Shown: piece after piece, positions 47,208-55,846 of the stretch | Position numbering within the stretch: the first letter of the stretch is position 1 | Layout: each line of letters starts with the position of its first letter | Source: Rhodovibrio salinarum DSM 9154 | GTDB lineage: Bacteria; Pseudomonadota; Alphaproteobacteria; Kiloniellales; Rhodovibrionaceae | Assembly (NCBI RefSeq): GCF_000515255.1 | Contig: NZ_KI911559.1 | Span: 716,149 to 780,148, forward strand | Reading direction: 5' to 3' | Length of the DNA: 64,000 nucleotides | Program-made: the position numbers and the translations under genes | The notes under the pieces: generated by a model | Database searches by the model: none | Told to the model about the DNA's origin: nothing | Seen by the model: the letters and a program-made list of their open reading frames with translations, nothing else

Positions 47208-47966
47208 TCAATCCCCTTGGGCGACGTCGTCCAGGGCTTCGCGGTCCAGAATGTCCACCTTGCCGCCGTTGCGGAGCGCAATCGTGCCGCCGGTGCGCAG
47301 GTTGGTGAAGGTACGGCTGACGGTTTCGGTGGTCAGGCCCAGGTAGTCGCCGATGTCCGTGCGGCTCATCGGGACGGAGACCGGGTTGCCCGGCTGGCCG
47401 CGTGCTTCCGCCCGCTGGGAAAGGTTCAGCAGGAAGGAGGCGATCTTCTCCTTCGCCGTCTTGCGGCCGAGCAGCAGCATCTGCTCTTGCGCCACGGCCA
47501 GCTCGTGGCTGGCGATCGACAGCAGGCGCTTTTCCATCTTGGGATAGCGTTCGAGCAGCTTGTCCAGCTTGCTGCGCGGGAAGCGGCACAAAGTGGCGTG
47601 AGTCACGGCTTCCGCCGAATAGGCGTAGGTATCGTTGTTCGCGAGGCCCAGGAAGTCACCGGGGAACAGGAATCCCGTCACCTGCCGCCGGCCGTCGGAG
47701 AGTAGCTTGTAGACCTTCATGGTGCCGGCGGTGACGTTATAGACCTGATCGGCGCCTTCGCCCTCGTCGAACAGGGGATCGCCCGGGGACATCTCCACAC
47801 TCTGGGAGATTGCGGCGACCTCTTGGACTTCCTGGTCGTCGAGGGGGGCGCAGACCGTCAAATGGCGTACCGTACACCCCTGACAGGGCGACTGCGCGCG
47901 CGTCGGCCGGCGCGTCGGCTCGCTCAGCGGCGACATCTTGTTCACGTCGAACGCGGACACGGGCAT
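47208..47966 (-). CDS. fnrL: Fnr/FixK-type Crp-family oxygen regulator
   Basis: The 252-residue regulator has an N-terminal cysteine cluster (Cys28, Cys31, Cys39 in CQGCTVRHLTVC) and Cys127, the four positions that hold a 4Fe-4S cluster in Fnr. A cyclic-nucleotide-like domain follows (~45-160), then a helix-turn-helix RTDIGDYLGLTTETVSRTF whose ExxSR reads the TTGA half-site. Loss of the cluster in oxygen would switch it off. An Fnr-like box lies 116 bases upstream of the start, so self-regulation is plausible. Confidence 0.92.
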   Translation of the reverse strand: MPVSAFDVNKMSPLSEPTRRPTRAQSPCQGCTVRHLTVCAPLDDQEVQEVAAISQSVEMSPGDPLFDEGEGADQVYNVTAGTMKVYKLLSDGRRQVTGFLFPGDFLGLANNDTYAYSAEAVTHATLCRFPRSKLDKLLERYPKMEKRLLSIASHELAVAQEQMLLLGRKTAKEKIASFLLNLSQRAEARGQPGNPVSVPMSRTDIGDYLGLTTETVSRTFTNLRTGGTIALRNGGKVDILDREALDDVAQGD

Positions 47967-48081
47967 TCACCCCACCTCTTTGCGCTGGCTGGCATATAGC
48001 CGAGCGCGCTGCTCAAGTATCTTTTCCGGCGTAAGTCTGGCGCCAAACCGGATGCGGTTCAACAGCGACCGTCTAGCGCAC

Positions 48082-48095
48082 TTGACGTATATCAA
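48082..48095. promoter_or_regulatory. Fnr-like box between fnrL and a GNAT-like gene
   Basis: TTGACGTATATCAA differs from the TTGAT-N4-ATCAA consensus in one base. It lies between two divergent genes, 116 bases before fnrL and about 100 before the other. Autoregulation by FnrL is an inference. Confidence 0.65.
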
Positions 48096-48191
48096 GGCAG
48101 CTATGCGCTGATCGGCTGCATGCTCTCAACACTTCATCAGCGGAGAAGACCTGGATCGCGCACCTTTTCAGGCAGCAGGAACCCGCCCGGC

Positions 48192-48641
48192 ATGCGTAGT
48201 TTGACCATCGAACCCCTGACATCCGAGCGGATCGATCAAGCTTATCCCTTGATCCAGATGGTCCGGCCGCGACTGAGTGTCACAGGCTGGCAGGCCTATG
48301 CGCGTGCGCAGATCACCCAGCCCAACGGCGGCGTCACCCTGCTGGTCGACGATGGCGGTCTGATCCTGGGTCTGTTCTCCTGGTCGGTCGAATCGCATCC
48401 TGACCATGGTGCCACTTTGGCCGCCGAGGATTTCGTGGCGCTCGACATTGTCGGCTCCAGCCGAATCGCCGACGCCCTGGCCGATGCGTTGGAAGACACC
48501 GCGTATCGTCGCAACTGCCAAGCGGTCCATACCAACGTGACCTGTACTGGCGGGGGCGCCAAGGGCCTGGTCGACCGGCTGGCCGGGCTCGGCCACCGGA
48601 TGGAGAGCTTCCGGCTGTGCAAGCAGCTGACGCAGGCCTGA
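48192..48641 (+). CDS. GNAT-like protein, function unknown
   Basis: The 149-residue product has an acetyltransferase-like order: an N-terminal IEPLTSERIDQAYPLI, a strand LLVDDGGLILGLFSW, and a final Gly-rich loop with TCTGGGAKGLVDRLAGLGH. The acetyl-CoA pyrophosphate loop is not clear, so activity is unsure. ATG 48192 is preferred over one at 48120. Confidence 0.6.
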   Translation: MRSLTIEPLTSERIDQAYPLIQMVRPRLSVTGWQAYARAQITQPNGGVTLLVDDGGLILGLFSWSVESHPDHGATLAAEDFVALDIVGSSRIADALADALEDTAYRRNCQAVHTNVTCTGGGAKGLVDRLAGLGHRMESFRLCKQLTQA

Positions 48642-48724
48642 ACGCCTCAGCCGGCTTTCGTTCCCGCAGCCGCGCAGGCTAGGGTACTTTCGTTTCCTGA
48701 CCCTGGGACGAAAGCAGGCGGATC

Positions 48725-50452
48725 ATGCGGATTTTCCTGACAGCGCTCGCGCTGACCCTGACGCTTGCAGCCTGCGCGCAGCCCGGCTCGCGGGCGCAGC
48801 CGGAGGCGGCGAGCGGGCGCAGCGATGCGCGTCCGCCGGCGGTCGCCGAACGGCAGATGGTCGTCGCCGCGCATCCGCTGGCCGCGCAGGCCGGGCGCGA
48901 AATTCTGCGCGCCGGTGGCAGTGCGATCGACGCGGCGATCGCCACGCAATTGGTTCTGGGCCTGGTGGAGCCGCAGTCGAGCGGGATCGGTGGCGGCGCG
49001 TTTCTGTTGCGCTACGACGGCGCAAGCGAGTCGGTGACAGCCTTCGACGGACGCGAAACGGCGCCTATGGCCGCGGGCGAGACGCTGTTCCTGAATGCCG
49101 ATGGAACGCCGATGGGCTTCTGGGAGGCGGTGGTCGGCGGCCGGTCGGTCGGTGTGCCAGGTACGCTCGCGATGCTGGAAAAGGCGCATGAGCGTCACGG
49201 CAAGCTGCCCTGGGCGCGGCTGTTCCAGCCGGCGATCGAGCTTGCGCGCAACGGCTTCGACGTAACGCCGCGGCTGCACGCGCTGATCGCGCGCGATCGC
49301 TTCCTGAAGACCTACGGCCCCGCGCGCGACTACTTCTACACCGACGCCGGCGAGCCGCTGCCCGTGGGCCATCTGCTCAAGAACCCGGACTACGCCCGCA
49401 CGCTGGAGACAATCGCGCGCGAAGGCGCCCAGGCGTTCTATCGCGGCGCAATCGCGCGCGATATCGTCGCGACCGTACGCGAGGCCAAAGGCAATCCAGG
49501 CCTGCTCAGCCTGCGCGATTTCGCCCGCTACGAGGCCAAAGTTCGCCCGGCGCTGTGCCGTCCGTACCGGGACACTACCGTCTGCGGCCACCCGCCGCCC
49601 ACCAGCGGCGGGGCGACCAGCCTGCAGATTCTGGGCATTCTGGAGAATTTCGATCTGCCCTCGACGCAGCCGATGGGTGTTGAGCCGGTGCACCTGCTGG
49701 CGGAGGCGAGCCGGCTGGCGTTCGCCGACCGCAATCGTTTCCTGGCCGACAGCGACTTCGTCGACGTCCCGCTCGAGCGGTTGCTGTCGGACGCCTACCT
49801 GCAGCGTCGCGCCGGGCTGATCGAACGCGATTCGAGCTTGGGCACGGCCGAGCCCGGTTTCCAGCGCGATCTGGCCTCGATGCCGGATCAGCCGGGAGGG
49901 CGGTCGACCAGCCACTATGCGATCGTCGACGCCGATGGCAATGCCGTCTCCGCGACCGCGTCGGTGGAGCAGGCTTTCGGCTCCCGGTTGATGGTGCGCG
50001 GCTTCGTGCTGAACAACCAGCTGACCGACTTCTCCTTCGTGCCCGAACGCGATGGTCGACCGGTCGCCAACCGGGTGCAGCCAGGCAAGCGCCCACGCAG
50101 TTCGATGGCGCCCACGATCGTCAAGGACGCCGCAGGCGATTTCCGGCTTGCCGTTGGATCGCCGGGCGGTAGCCGGATCATTGGCTACACGACCCTGCGT
50201 GTGCTGGCCGTGCTGGATTGGGGGTTGGACGCGCAGGCGGCGGTGGAATTGCCCAATGTGGTCAACCGTAACGGCCCGACGACGCTGGAAGCGGGCACGT
50301 CCGCCGAAGCGCTCGCCGGTCCGCTGCGTGCCCGCGGGCACACGGTCGAGATCGAGGCGATGACGAGCGGCCTGCATGCGATCGAACGGCGTGACGGCCG
50401 GCTTTACGGCGGTGCCGATCCGCGACGGGAAGGCATCGCGTTGGGCGATTGA
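48725..50452 (+). CDS. ggt: Gamma-glutamyltransferase, lipoprotein form
   Basis: The 575-residue proenzyme has a lipobox (LTLAAC, Cys near 17), so it should sit on a membrane. Near residue 395 is STSHYAIVDADGNAVSATAS, where the precursor cuts itself before Thr to give two chains. Other signatures are GGGAFLLRYDGA, FDGRETAP, the substrate-binding RSSMAPTIV, and GSPGGSRI. It hydrolyses or transfers glutathione's gamma-glutamyl group in the periplasm. Confidence 0.93.
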   Translation: MRIFLTALALTLTLAACAQPGSRAQPEAASGRSDARPPAVAERQMVVAAHPLAAQAGREILRAGGSAIDAAIATQLVLGLVEPQSSGIGGGAFLLRYDGASESVTAFDGRETAPMAAGETLFLNADGTPMGFWEAVVGGRSVGVPGTLAMLEKAHERHGKLPWARLFQPAIELARNGFDVTPRLHALIARDRFLKTYGPARDYFYTDAGEPLPVGHLLKNPDYARTLETIAREGAQAFYRGAIARDIVATVREAKGNPGLLSLRDFARYEAKVRPALCRPYRDTTVCGHPPPTSGGATSLQILGILENFDLPSTQPMGVEPVHLLAEASRLAFADRNRFLADSDFVDVPLERLLSDAYLQRRAGLIERDSSLGTAEPGFQRDLASMPDQPGGRSTSHYAIVDADGNAVSATASVEQAFGSRLMVRGFVLNNQLTDFSFVPERDGRPVANRVQPGKRPRSSMAPTIVKDAAGDFRLAVGSPGGSRIIGYTTLRVLAVLDWGLDAQAAVELPNVVNRNGPTTLEAGTSAEALAGPLRARGHTVEIEAMTSGLHAIERRDGRLYGGADPRREGIALGD

Positions 50453-50560
50453 ATTGTTGGTGGGCATGTTGGCTGCGCGGCCTTGGACATGGCCGGGGTG
50501 GATCGGCGATAAGGGAGCCGATTCGATCTGTCGCGCATGCATGAAAAGGATCGCTTTTCG

Positions 50561-51049
50561 GTGACGACTCTCCCATTCGCCAGGCGGGCCGGCGTGGTCC
50601 TGCTCGCCGTCGCCGCGCTCGCGGGCTGCAGCAGTGACGATGGTCCCAGCATTCAGGAGAAGCTCGCGGCGAACGCCCGTGCCTCGGAAACGGGCGACCG
50701 CAGTTACGCGTTGCCGCCGCTGTCGCGCCCGCCGGAGTTTGGCGCACGCCCGGAACTCGACACGGACGGCACGCTCGCCGATGACGGGCCGACCGTGTTT
50801 CGCGAGCCGAGCGGCCAGGAGCAGGATATTCCGGCCCGGATCGCCGAGATCCCCGGTCTTTCGGATGGCAGCCGAGCCTTTCTGGCCAAGGCTGTTCCCG
50901 CGGAAGAGGGGACGTCTGGTGACGAGCGCGCCGCGTCGCCGGAGCTGATCGAGCGGCTGGCGACCGGCGACAATGTCGCCGATGCCGGGTCCGAGGCGAC
51001 TGCTGGGCGGAAAGTGCGTATCGAGCGCCAGTCTGGCTGGTTCGACTGA
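50561..51049 (+). CDS. Lipoprotein of unknown function
   Basis: The 162-residue product has a lipoprotein signal (LAALAGC-like VAALAGC) and a Pro/Asp-rich, probably unstructured body with ALPPLSRPPEFGARPE. This phrase loosely resembles the DUF3035/BamF proteins of alphaproteobacteria (which have LPP-rich segments), but the match is weak. GTG 50561 follows AAGGATCG; ATG 50537 is the alternative. Confidence 0.55.
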   Translation: MTTLPFARRAGVVLLAVAALAGCSSDDGPSIQEKLAANARASETGDRSYALPPLSRPPEFGARPELDTDGTLADDGPTVFREPSGQEQDIPARIAEIPGLSDGSRAFLAKAVPAEEGTSGDERAASPELIERLATGDNVADAGSEATAGRKVRIERQSGWFD

Positions 51050-51135
51050 GTCGCGACAGCCCGGCGCCGGGCTTGTCGTCACGGACCGCCTTGCCCGTTG
51101 CGCCCAGGCGCGATCCCTGCCATGAGACGCGGGCC

Positions 51136-52362
51136 ATGACCCAGTCGTCTGTTCCTTCCGCCGCCGTCGATCCGGCGGCCCGTCCGACCGTTCGCCTGAG
51201 ACCCGCGGGCAAGAAGAAGCGCCCGCACTTCGGCAGCCCCTGGATCTACGCCAACGAGGTCCAGATGACGCCGGAGGCCAAGGCGCTCGATCCTGGCACG
51301 CCGGTACGCTTGGAAACGGCGGAGGGGGCACCGCTTGGATGCTTTCTGTTCAACCGCCATCCACTGATCTGTGCCCGGTTGATTTCGCGCGATCCCGACG
51401 CGGTCCTGGATCGCGATTTCTTCGAGGCGCGTATCCGCGCGGCGGTCGAACTGCGCGACAAGCTGGTCGGCGTGCCCTACTACCGCCTGGCGCATGCCGA
51501 AGGAGACGGTCTGCCCGGCACGGTGATCGACCGCTACGGCGACACGCTGGTGCTGCAGGTCAACACCGCCGGTCTGGATCGCCTGCGCCCATCGTTGCTT
51601 GAAGCGCTCGATCGGGTCGTCGCCCCCCAGACGGTGGTGTTGCGTAACGATAACCCAGCGCGCGAGCTGGAAGGCCTGTCCACCCAGGTCGAGGTGGTGA
51701 AGGGCACGGTCGACGGGCCGGTCGAACTGGTCGAGAACGGCGCCCGCTTCCAGGCCGATCCTGGTGAAGGGCAGAAGACCGGCTGGTTCTACGACCAGCG
51801 TGCCAATCGCGCCTTTGTCGCCGGCCTTTCCAAGGGGGCGCGGGTGCTCGACTGCTACGCCTTCGCCGGCGGTTTTACGGTGCAGGCGGCGCTTGCTGGT
51901 GCGAAGCAGGTGACGGCGGTCGACCGCTCCAAGGACGCGCTTGAGCTTGCACGGAAATCGGCGGCCTTGAACGGGGTGGCCGACGTCTGCCGGTTCGAAA
52001 AGCGGGAGGTGTTCCAGGACCTGGCCGCCCGCGCGCAGGCGGGGGAGCGGTACGATGTCGTCGTGGTCGACCCGCCGGCGTTCGTCAAAAGCAAGAAGGA
52101 CTACTGGCAGGGCATCAAGGGCTACCGCAAGATGACCCGCCTGGCCGCCCCGCTGGTCGCGCCGGGCGGCATCCTGGCGGTCTGTTCCTGCTCGCACCAT
52201 GTCGAGCCGGACACCTTCGCCGACCAGATTCGCCGCGGCCTGGGACAGGCCGGGCGGGATGGCCGTATCCTGCGTTTCGCCGGGGCGGACGTGGATCATC
52301 CGGTCCACCCCTGGCTGCCGGAGACCAGCTACCTGAAATGCCAGGTCCTGGCGCTGGACTGA
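51136..52362 (+). CDS. rlmI: 23S rRNA cytosine methyltransferase, RlmI family
   Basis: The 408-residue protein has an N-terminal PUA domain (~15-85: GKKKRPHFGSPWIYANEV), a central domain with LPGTVIDRYGD, and a SAM-binding core with VLDCYAFAGGFTVQAA and VVDPPAFVKSKKDY, ending SSTSCSH-like VCSCSHHV. The DPPAF and CSC sites belong to the m5C1962 enzyme. The exact base is by analogy. ATG 51136 is the family start. Confidence 0.92.
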   Translation: MTQSSVPSAAVDPAARPTVRLRPAGKKKRPHFGSPWIYANEVQMTPEAKALDPGTPVRLETAEGAPLGCFLFNRHPLICARLISRDPDAVLDRDFFEARIRAAVELRDKLVGVPYYRLAHAEGDGLPGTVIDRYGDTLVLQVNTAGLDRLRPSLLEALDRVVAPQTVVLRNDNPARELEGLSTQVEVVKGTVDGPVELVENGARFQADPGEGQKTGWFYDQRANRAFVAGLSKGARVLDCYAFAGGFTVQAALAGAKQVTAVDRSKDALELARKSAALNGVADVCRFEKREVFQDLAARAQAGERYDVVVVDPPAFVKSKKDYWQGIKGYRKMTRLAAPLVAPGGILAVCSCSHHVEPDTFADQIRRGLGQAGRDGRILRFAGADVDHPVHPWLPETSYLKCQVLALD

Positions 52363-52397
52363 CCGGCGGCGCAGGGGGACGGAGGATGGGGCGGCGG

Positions 52398-53411
52398 CTA
52401 CTTCGCCGCCATCAGGCCCAGGCGGCCGACCGGAGCCGTCCACTCTCCCGGTTCCGGCGGGCGCTTGCCGGAGCCGAGCCTCTCCTGGGCGAACGCCACC
52501 CGGCTTTCGACATCGGGCAGATCGTCGATCGCCTGATCGATGGCATCCAGTCGATGGCGTTGGCCGGTATTGTTGGCGATCTGGATCGCAAGGCCCGGGC
52601 GGGCGTTCAGTTCGAGCAACAACGGACCCTGTAGCCGGTCGAGCACGATGTCGACGCCCAGGTAGTCTAGCTGGGTGATCTCCTGTGCGCGCGCGGACAT
52701 GTGCATCATCTCCTCCCAGTGTGGGACGGCCACGCCAGCAATGTCCTTTCCGGTGTCGGGATGGCACTGCACGGCATGGTCGTTGCACACGGCCGTCGTG
52801 GTGACGCCCGAGGAGATGTCGACGCCGGCGCCGAGCCCGCCCTTGTGCAGGTTGGCCTTGCCGCCCGAGGCTGCGGTGGGCAGGCGTGCCATCGCCATCG
52901 CCGGCACGCCGCGGTAGACCAGGACACGTATGTCCGGCACCCCGCCCCAGGCGATCTCGGCGAACACGGGATCGACGTCCACGAAGTCCTCGATGAAAGC
53001 CGTATCCGGCTGTCCGCCCAGCGAGTACATGCCGGAGAGGACGTTGGACAGGTGGAACTGCAGGTCCGCGGTCTCCAGCATGCGCCCGCCGGCCATTCGC
53101 CAGTAGCCGTTCACTTGGCCGGTGACCACCAGGATACCGTCGCCGCCGGCCCCATGGGCGGGCTTGATGGCGAAGGAATCGCGCCCTTCCAAGATATTCC
53201 GGAGCTTGCTGACCTCGCCATTGACCGAGATCGCCCCGAACAGTTCCGGCACCTTGATACCGACTTCCTGGGCAAGGCGCTTGGTCTGCAGCTTGCAGTT
53301 CACCGCGGCCTGAAGATGGCGGGCATTATGGGGGAGCACATAGGTCGCGTTGCGGGCGTTGACGCCGACGACGCCGGCGTTCTTCAGGTCGCGAACGCGT
53401 TTCCAGATCAT
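52398..53411 (-). CDS. RimK-like ATP-grasp ligase of the retropepsin/transglutaminase operon
   Basis: The 337-residue protein is an alpha-L-glutamate-ligase-like ATP-grasp enzyme. Visible parts are NARNATYVLPHN at the start, the ATP loop FAIKPAHGAGGDGILVV, and the metal-binding ending LLLELNARPGLAIQIAN. It would form amide bonds between a carboxylate and an amine. Its start overlaps the stop of the membrane transglutaminase-like gene by four bases. Its substrate is unknown. Third of a three-gene operon. Confidence 0.88.
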   Translation of the reverse strand: MIWKRVRDLKNAGVVGVNARNATYVLPHNARHLQAAVNCKLQTKRLAQEVGIKVPELFGAISVNGEVSKLRNILEGRDSFAIKPAHGAGGDGILVVTGQVNGYWRMAGGRMLETADLQFHLSNVLSGMYSLGGQPDTAFIEDFVDVDPVFAEIAWGGVPDIRVLVYRGVPAMAMARLPTAASGGKANLHKGGLGAGVDISSGVTTTAVCNDHAVQCHPDTGKDIAGVAVPHWEEMMHMSARAQEITQLDYLGVDIVLDRLQGPLLLELNARPGLAIQIANNTGQRHRLDAIDQAIDDLPDVESRVAFAQERLGSGKRPPEPGEWTAPVGRLGLMAAK

Positions 53412-54949
53412 GCGGTGCGCTCCTTTGCAATGTCGCGGAACCGCCACAACTCGACCAGCCGGTAGCCGGTATAGCGGCCCAGCAGGAGTGTCAGCGCAAG
53501 CAGGATGAGCAGCAGTTCCGGGAACGTGAAGGTCAGGTATTCGACCAGATCGTTAAACATCACGAGATAGACAAGTGTTGCCACGCCCAGACTGCCCAAT
53601 CCTTGCTGGATGGCATCCTTGGGGCCGTCCTCTTCCCAGACGATCGACATACGCTCGATCGTCATGGTCAGGATCACCATCGGGAACAGGGCGATGGATA
53701 GACCAGCGCTTGTTCCGATCTGTTCCGTCAGCACGCTGAACGCCGCCATCATCAGTACGACCACGATCAGCATCGAGGCCAGCCGTGGAACCAACAGCAG
53801 CTTCAGCCGTTCGAAGTAGAAGCGCACCAATAGCCCCAGGCTGACGATCACGGTGAACAGCAGCACGCCGTTGAGCAACTGGGTTTCCCGGAACGCCAAC
53901 GCGATCAACACGGGCATGAAGGTGCCGAACGTGGCGATGCCGACCACCTGACGCATGAGGGTCAGCACGAGCGCGCCCACGGGGATCAACAGCAGCACCT
54001 GGTAGAGCAGCTGCGTCTCAAGCGAGGTGTTGAACAAGGAGAAGCGCAGCAGCGGGGCATCCATCGCCAGCCCGCGCTGGACCGCGGCTTCCAGCGCGTT
54101 TTCACGCGTGTGCGCGAACGACATGTTGAGCTCGATCTCTTCGGCGCCTTCCCACTGCACCAGCGGCCGGTCACCACGCCACCATGGCAGGTGCCCCTCC
54201 GGCAGGGCGCGGGTTTCGCTTTCCAAGCCGATCGGGCGCCAGAAACCGTTGTCGTAGACCTCGATCCAGTGCGCGAGCGCTACATTGCTCGCGGCCCCCT
54301 TGCTCAGGTCCAGTCCATGGACGCTGCGCGCGGGGATGTCGTCGGTGCGCAGCACCTTGGCCGCCGTCTGCGCAAGCTGGTCCTGGCTGGCGTCGGGCGG
54401 CAGCAGCGCGGTGACGTTCTCGCCGGGCGAGCTTGCGGTGAGCTCGTCGATCAGGTTGAGCGCCAGCGTCTCCCGGTCGGCGCTGTTGGCCCGGATGTTA
54501 TCGAGCAGACTGTTGGCGGCGGCCCGTTCACTGCCGGTCCAGGCGGGCGGGCTTACGCGCGGTTCAGGCGCCTGCACCTTGTCGTCGATCTGCGGATAGC
54601 TCGCGACGTGGGCGCGGTAATAAAGGGTTTCGTCCCCTTCGCCGTCCCGTTTGGAGAAGATCACCAGTTGGTTGCCTGCGGCGTCGCCGTCATGGGTGAC
54701 GCCGTAGTCGCCGGAGACGTAGGCTTGCCGGCTGATAACGTAGTGCCCGGTCTTGCTGGGCAGCGCGAGCGTTGCCTTGAACGGGCCGGGTGTATCCTGG
54801 AACGACATTTTTAACTCGACGTTCCAAGAGTTCGCCTGCTGCCCGGCGCTTAGCGGGAAGCCCAGGCTGGTCACCTTGTACAGAAAGATCGCGGTACCGA
54901 CCGCGGCCAGTATCGCCGCGAGGACGACGACGTGCAGGTTGCGGCGCAT
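53408..54949 (-). CDS. Inactive transglutaminase fused to seven membrane helices
   Basis: The 513-residue protein has one N-terminal helix (~7-27), a periplasmic transglutaminase-like domain (~40-310) and about seven membrane helices in the C-terminal half (VLLLIPVGALVLTLM, GVLLFTVIVSLGLLV, MLIVVVLMMAAFSVL, and so on). The transglutaminase Cys is not seen: the local sequence is KVLRTDDIPARSVHG, and His and Asp positions in ALAHWIEVYDNGFWRPIG remain. So it probably binds rather than cleaves. It is joined to the retropepsin gene upstream and the ATP-grasp gene downstream. Confidence 0.88.
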   Translation of the reverse strand: MRRNLHVVVLAAILAAVGTAIFLYKVTSLGFPLSAGQQANSWNVELKMSFQDTPGPFKATLALPSKTGHYVISRQAYVSGDYGVTHDGDAAGNQLVIFSKRDGEGDETLYYRAHVASYPQIDDKVQAPEPRVSPPAWTGSERAAANSLLDNIRANSADRETLALNLIDELTASSPGENVTALLPPDASQDQLAQTAAKVLRTDDIPARSVHGLDLSKGAASNVALAHWIEVYDNGFWRPIGLESETRALPEGHLPWWRGDRPLVQWEGAEEIELNMSFAHTRENALEAAVQRGLAMDAPLLRFSLFNTSLETQLLYQVLLLIPVGALVLTLMRQVVGIATFGTFMPVLIALAFRETQLLNGVLLFTVIVSLGLLVRFYFERLKLLLVPRLASMLIVVVLMMAAFSVLTEQIGTSAGLSIALFPMVILTMTIERMSIVWEEDGPKDAIQQGLGSLGVATLVYLVMFNDLVEYLTFTFPELLLILLALTLLLGRYTGYRLVELWRFRDIAKERTA

Positions 54950-54952
54950 GGT

Positions 54953-55516
54953 TTAGTCGTCCACCGCATCGACCGCTGGCCCGATGCATTTCGGGTCGGT
55001 GGTGAACTCCGCGCTGGAGTCCACGAGCGCGGCGCCACTCAGGAACTCGCGGCCGAGCAGCATCCGGGTGGAGAAGCCGCTGCGGTCGGCCAGGTTCACC
55101 TCGACCGTGCGGTGCAGGTGCGCCATGCACAGATCAAGCTTGATCATGTAGCGCTCGTTCGACTCTTCGCCCTTCTGCTTGATCAGGACCGTGTCCTGGA
55201 TCGGGGCTTCGTACCGGATGGTTTCTTGCTCGAACTCGGCTTTTTCTTCCTCGTCCTCGGAAATAACCACGTCGAAGCGGACCCAATCCTCGCCGTCCTT
55301 CTCGAATTTCTCGATGTTTTCGGCGTGCAGGGAGGCGCTTTCCGCCCCGGTGTCGTTCTTTGATGCCAGGGTCAGGTCCAGGGCTGGAATGCGGACTTTT
55401 TCCTTCCAGCCCACGATTGCGCGCGGTTCATCGGCAGCTGCGTTGTGTCCGGCAAGAACGCCGGCCATCAGCGCCAGGACCGTCAGCGGTCGTAGGGGAG
55501 TCCGCAAGAGCTTCAT
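54953..55516 (-). CDS. Retropepsin-like aspartic protease (RimK-associated DUF785 family), periplasmic
   Basis: The 187-residue protein has a signal peptide (about 1-28) and the catalytic signature ASKNDTGAESASLHA, in which DTGA is the retropepsin active site; the usual family form is K-x-D-T-G-A-x-T-S-A-L-H-A. A late STRMLLGREFLSGAALVD matches the flap-end motif. The family is also called ATP-dependent zinc protease, a name I think is wrong for it. It opens the operon that ends with the ATP-grasp enzyme. Confidence 0.9.
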   Translation of the reverse strand: MKLLRTPLRPLTVLALMAGVLAGHNAAADEPRAIVGWKEKVRIPALDLTLASKNDTGAESASLHAENIEKFEKDGEDWVRFDVVISEDEEEKAEFEQETIRYEAPIQDTVLIKQKGEESNERYMIKLDLCMAHLHRTVEVNLADRSGFSTRMLLGREFLSGAALVDSSAEFTTDPKCIGPAVDAVDD

Positions 55517-55846
55517 CTTTAGCGTCCTTCGTCAGTGTGCGCGCGAGGGGTGCGCTGCGTCTCTATGTTTGTTTCGGGGTCCCCCTTGGGGACGGCGATC
55601 GGGCTCAACCCGCCTCGCATCCACGGCCATGGCCGGCGCGGCGGCGCGACAATAGGGAGGCAACGGTGGTCAAGTTCAAGCAGTTCATGAAAATCTCACA
55701 CGGCCCAAGGCGCAGCAGCCGGGGCTCCCGCGTTGTGTCGGGCGCGTGACGGTCGCGTAGAGGGCGTTTGCGTGACGGCTGTAAACGGGGCACGGTAGCC
55801 TGTGCAAGACCTTGGGTCCATGGAACGCAGGCACGAAAGACCGGAC
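55517..55846. other. Divergent gap between the retropepsin operon and a glutathione peroxidase
   Basis: This 330-base gap holds the promoter of the retropepsin operon. The one extra candidate inside is a 27-residue frame (55666-55749). I saw no hairpin or known operator. Confidence 0.4.
55666..55749 (+). CDS. Candidate 27-residue basic peptide
   Basis: GTG at 55666 lies four bases after AGGGAGGCAACG and opens a 27-codon frame with VKFKQFMKISHGPRRSSRGS. A third of its residues are Lys or Arg. The good ribosome-binding site is the only support; chance is quite possible. Confidence 0.2.
   Translation: MVKFKQFMKISHGPRRSSRGSRVVSGA

Noticed and set aside
48647-51331. 894-codon minus-strand open frame
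   Set aside because: It lies opposite ggt and the lipoprotein gene, is Arg/Gln/Ala-rich without any domain signature, and is explained by GC-rich codon bias giving few antisense stops.
51079-52788. 569-codon minus-strand frame
   Set aside because: It is the antisense shadow of the RlmI-family gene and has no protein signature.
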